Origin: Chitinophagaceae bacterium
Lineage (GTDB): Bacteria > Bacteroidota > Bacteroidia > Chitinophagales > Chitinophagaceae
DNA length: 8,566 nt
NCBI GenBank assembly: GCA_947452875.1
Contig: CANGEZ010000073.1
Span: 1-8,566 of the forward strand
Reading direction: 5' to 3'
The translations under genes and the position numbers were made by a program. A model generated the notes under the pieces. The model saw nothing but the letters and a program-made list of their open reading frames with translations. It ran no database searches and was not told the origin of the DNA. Below, one piece after another: positions 5,547 through 8,566 of this stretch (its first letter is position 1; the number at the start of each line of letters is the position of its first letter).

Positions 5547-8500
5547 ATGAAAAAATTTTACACGGTCACCATTTCTATGATTCTATTAATGGTAACATCA
5601 GTTTCAATTTTCGCTCAACAAAAAAACTACTGGGCTGCTCACATCGGCAGTTTGGATTTCCCAAAAGACAAAGGTGTTGCGAGATTATCATTCCCAAAAA
5701 CATTTAAAGTTTTTGATTTGAATGTAGCTTCACTAAGACAAGACCTTTTTACTGTTGTTGACAATTCTCAAAGACATTCAACAATTATTTCACTTCCAAA
5801 TGCAGACGGACAAATGGAACAATTTGAAGTATTTGAAGCTTCAAATTTCGAGCCTGCATTACAAGCTCGTTTTCCTGAAATCAGAGCTTTTTCAGGTAAA
5901 GGAATTACCGACAAATATGCTACTTTAAAATTGAGCATCTCTCCACAAGGCATACAAACCATGGTTTTCAGAACAGAAAAACCAAATGAATTCATTGAGC
6001 CATACTCACAAGACCATACTTCTTATGCAGTATTTGCAAAACAAAGAAACCCTGGTCAATCTCCATGGACTTGTTCAACTGCTGATGAGCATTTCACTAA
6101 TGAGTTGAATGCTCAAGTAATGAGAGCTAACAATACTTCTCGTTCTACTGGTGATTTAAAAACAATGCGTTTGGCTCAATCTTGTAACGCAGAATATTCA
6201 AACTATTTCGGAGCTACTAGTGCAGCTCAAGTAAATTTAGTTTTAGCAGCATTTAATGCTACACTAACTCGTTGCAATGGTTGTTATGAAAAAGACCTTG
6301 CAGTACACTTGAACTTAATCCCTACCACAACAAGTGTTATTTATTATGTAGCAGGAACTGATCCTTATACAAATATGAATAGCTGGAATGGTCAGTTACA
6401 ATCTACACTTACTTCAGTTATCGGAGAAGCTAACTACGACATTGGTCATATGTTTGGTGCTTCTGGCGGTGGCGGTAACGCAGGTTGTATCGGTTGTATT
6501 TGCGTGAATAACCAAAAAGGCAGTGGTATCACCTCTCCTGCTGATGGTATTCCACAAGGAGACAATTTCGATATCGACTACGTAGTTCATGAGGTTGGAC
6601 ACCAAATGGGTGGCAACCACACATTCTCAATGAGTTTGGAAGGTACTGGTGTAAATAAAGAAATTGGATCAGGTATAACTATCATGGGTTATGCAGGTAT
6701 TACTAGCCAAGACGTTGCTCCTCACTCAATTGATATCTACCATGAAGCAACAATTGCTCAAATTCAATCAAACCTTACAACTAAAACTTGTCCAATTACA
6801 ACAAGCTTGGCAGGTAATAATGCAACTCCAGTTGTAGCTCCAGTTGGAAACTATATCATTCCAAAAAGCACACCATTTGCATTAACAGGTTCTGCTACTG
6901 ATGCTGATGGAGATCCCATAACATATTGCTGGGAACAGAATGATAACTCAACTGCTTCAGGTACAGGTTCTGTTGCTAGTGCAACAAAAACCAATGGTCC
7001 AAACTGGCTTTCATTCTCTCCTACTACTTCACCAACACGTATCTGTCCTAAATTAGACAGAATCCTTGCTGGTCAATTATTTACAGGTCCAATTACAGGT
7101 GGTGATGCAGGTGCTAACATCGAGTATTTGAGCTCTGTAGCACGTACTTTGAACTTTAGATTGACTGTAAGAGACAACTGCCCTTATAGCTCTACAGCTC
7201 CAATTAAAGTTGGACAAACTGCATTCACTGATATGACTGTTACCGTTAACGGAACAGCTGGTCCATTTGCGGTATCAACTCCAAACGCTACTGGTATTTC
7301 ATGGCAAGCAGGTACTAGCCAAACTGTAATTTGGAGTGTAAATGGTTCAGACCAAGCACCAGTTAGTTGTGCTAACGTGAAAATTTCACTTTCAACAGAT
7401 GGCGGCTATACATGGCCGGTAGTTATTGTTGACAACACACCAAATGACGGAACTGAAACTATTACTGTTCCAAATAACGTAACTACAACAGCTCGTATCA
7501 AAGTTGAAGCTGTTGGAAATATCTTCTTTGATATCAACAATGCTAATTTTACTATCACTGCTCCTGCTACAGGATTTACATTCTCTCCATCAGCTGGTGC
7601 GAATATCGCTTGTGGATCAACTGCAAGTGCTACTGCAAGTTTAGCTACTACCACTAGTGGTGGTTTCTCTACTCCTATCAATTTAACAGCTAGTGGAAAT
7701 CCAGCAGGAACAACTGTGACTTTTGGAACCAGTCCTTTAACACCAGGTAATACAACAACTGTTGTTTTAGATAATACATCATTACTTACTCCAGGTACTT
7801 ACAATGTAACTGTAACCGGTACTGCTGGAACAATTACTCAAACTAGTACAATTGCATTTGTTGTTGCTTCTTCTGCACCTCCAACTGTAACTGCTCAACC
7901 TTCTAATGTAAGTTCATGTGTTGGAACAAGTGCAACTTTCACTACAGCCTCTTCTACTGTAGGTGTTAGTTATCAATGGCAAGTAAGTACTAACGGTGGA
8001 ACTACATGGACTGATATTGCAGGAGAAACTTCAAGTACATACACTATTTCTGCAGTAGCTTTAAGTGCTAATAACAATCAATACAGAGCCGTGATTACAA
8101 CACAATGTGGTCTTGTAAATACAAGTGCTGCGACTTTATCAGTAAACGTTGCAACTGCTATTACCACTCAACCTTCAAACGTTACATTATGTGCTGGCAA
8201 TAACGCTACTTTCAATTCGACTGCAACAGGTAACGGTGTTACTTATCAGTGGCAATCAAGTACAGATGGCGGAACTACATGGAATGATATCTCTGGTGCA
8301 ACAAATGCTAGCTATGTAATCAATTCTGTTACTACTGCTATCAATGGAAACAAATACAGAGTTATTGCTACGGTAACTACAGGCGGATGTCCAGGTTCAT
8401 TAAATTCTAATGACGCAACCTTAACTGTAAATGCTACTCCTACAGTTAATTCAAGTGCAAGTACTACATCTATTTGCTCAGGAACACCAGTAACTTTAAC

Positions 8501-8566
8501 TGCAACAGGCGCTGATACTTATAGCTGGACTCCAGGAAATGCTACCGGCGCATCTATAACAGTAAC
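5547..8566 (+). CDS. Secreted reprolysin-like zinc metalloprotease with Ig-like repeats (3' end outside window)
   Basis: The frame stays open from the ATG at 5547 to the right edge: 1006 codons with no stop. Residues 1-23 form a signal peptide (MKK, a hydrophobic core, then SIFA before QQ), so the protein is exported. Residues about 24-200 look like a propeptide. The catalytic domain (about 204-415) carries the metzincin zinc motif HEVGHQMGGNH (348-358; ligands His348, His352, His358, catalytic Glu349) and a Met-turn, IMGYAG, with Met380. Next come a region with DADGDP (452-457), a GPFAVSTPN-type domain (about 572-675), a domain at about 676-773, two Ig-like repeats (about 780-961) and the start of another Cys-led domain (CSGTPVTLTATGA, from 977). 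Domain order matches Bacteroidota reprolysin-like (M12B/M43-type) proteases that normally end in a type IX secretion sorting domain, which would lie beyond the window. It likely acts outside the cell as a protease or adhesin. It has its own promoter. Confidence 0.92.
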   Translation, partial: MKKFYTVTISMILLMVTSVSIFAQQKNYWAAHIGSLDFPKDKGVARLSFPKTFKVFDLNVASLRQDLFTVVDNSQRHSTIISLPNADGQMEQFEVFEASNFEPALQARFPEIRAFSGKGITDKYATLKLSISPQGIQTMVFRTEKPNEFIEPYSQDHTSYAVFAKQRNPGQSPWTCSTADEHFTNELNAQVMRANNTSRSTGDLKTMRLAQSCNAEYSNYFGATSAAQVNLVLAAFNATLTRCNGCYEKDLAVHLNLIPTTTSVIYYVAGTDPYTNMNSWNGQLQSTLTSVIGEANYDIGHMFGASGGGGNAGCIGCICVNNQKGSGITSPADGIPQGDNFDIDYVVHEVGHQMGGNHTFSMSLEGTGVNKEIGSGITIMGYAGITSQDVAPHSIDIYHEATIAQIQSNLTTKTCPITTSLAGNNATPVVAPVGNYIIPKSTPFALTGSATDADGDPITYCWEQNDNSTASGTGSVASATKTNGPNWLSFSPTTSPTRICPKLDRILAGQLFTGPITGGDAGANIEYLSSVARTLNFRLTVRDNCPYSSTAPIKVGQTAFTDMTVTVNGTAGPFAVSTPNATGISWQAGTSQTVIWSVNGSDQAPVSCANVKISLSTDGGYTWPVVIVDNTPNDGTETITVPNNVTTTARIKVEAVGNIFFDINNANFTITAPATGFTFSPSAGANIACGSTASATASLATTTSGGFSTPINLTASGNPAGTTVTFGTSPLTPGNTTTVVLDNTSLLTPGTYNVTVTGTAGTITQTSTIAFVVASSAPPTVTAQPSNVSSCVGTSATFTTASSTVGVSYQWQVSTNGGTTWTDIAGETSSTYTISAVALSANNNQYRAVITTQCGLVNTSAATLSVNVATAITTQPSNVTLCAGNNATFNSTATGNGVTYQWQSSTDGGTTWNDISGATNASYVINSVTTAINGNKYRVIATVTTGGCPGSLNSNDATLTVNATPTVNSSASTTSICSGTPVTLTATGADTYSWTPGNATGASITV
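7884..8429 (+). repeat. Two tandem Ig-like domain repeats in the protease gene, about 273-bp period
   Basis: Residues about 780-870 and 871-961 of the protease align end to end: AQPSNVSSC.G..ATF with TQPSNVTLC.G..ATF, then SYQWQVSTNGGTTWTDIAG with TYQWQSSTDGGTTWNDISG, then NQYRAVITT with NKYRVIATV. Each has a Cys near the start (791 and 882) and one near the end, as in a disulphide-closed Ig-like fold. The DNA is also similar in the WQ...GGTTW segment. Such repeats usually form stalks or binding modules and can expand or contract by recombination. Confidence 0.8.

Noticed and set aside
5768..7681. Three minus-strand ORFs (5768-5995, 6414-6620, 7406-7681) inside the protease gene
   Set aside because: All are antisense to the continuous plus-strand frame with clear catalytic motifs and Ig-like repeats.

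Overview
The window comes from a low-GC member of the Bacteroidota. Several independent signs agree: intergenic matches to the Bacteroidota promoter core TAnnTTTG, A-rich leaders without a Shine-Dalgarno sequence, palindromic intergenic repeats of a kind common in that phylum, and a large secreted reprolysin-like metalloprotease with immunoglobulin-like repeats of the sort exported by the type IX secretion system. The sequence does not settle the genus; a Chitinophagaceae-like or Flavobacteria-like genome would both fit.

Layout, left to right. (1) 1-327, plus: the 3' part of a cysteine-cluster (YkgJ-type) protein, cut by the window edge. (2) 318-449: two GC-rich palindromes between convergent genes. 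(3) 452-802, minus: a YraN/UPF0102 nuclease-like protein. (4) 910-1455, plus: a small polytopic membrane protein of the DUF6580 type, with a promoter core just upstream. (5) 1460-1551: a large imperfect hairpin made of 9-bp units, between convergent genes. (6) 1570-2043, minus: ribonuclease HI with a GTG start, preceded by a 7-bp tandem repeat. (7) 2155-3783, minus: the carboxyltransferase (beta) subunit of a biotin-dependent acyl-CoA carboxylase, closest in motifs to methylcrotonyl-CoA carboxylase. (8) 3956-5200, plus: an NRAMP-superfamily transporter lacking the usual metal-binding signatures. (9) 5201-5546: a 346-base AT-rich gap holding a terminator-like hairpin, a well-formed Bacteroidota promoter and a leader hairpin. 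(10) 5547 to the right edge, plus: the first 1006 residues of a secreted zinc metalloprotease that continues beyond the window.

The genes do not form one pathway. They are mostly single transcription units in alternating orientation, covering housekeeping (RNase HI, YraN), acyl-CoA or branched-chain amino-acid metabolism, metal transport and extracellular proteolysis. I see no CRISPR array, insertion sequence, phage gene, tRNA, rRNA or defence cassette. No clearly novel system is present. The points most worth a second look are the atypical NRAMP metal site, the repeat structures at gene ends and starts, and the cysteine pattern and leader hairpin of the protease gene.
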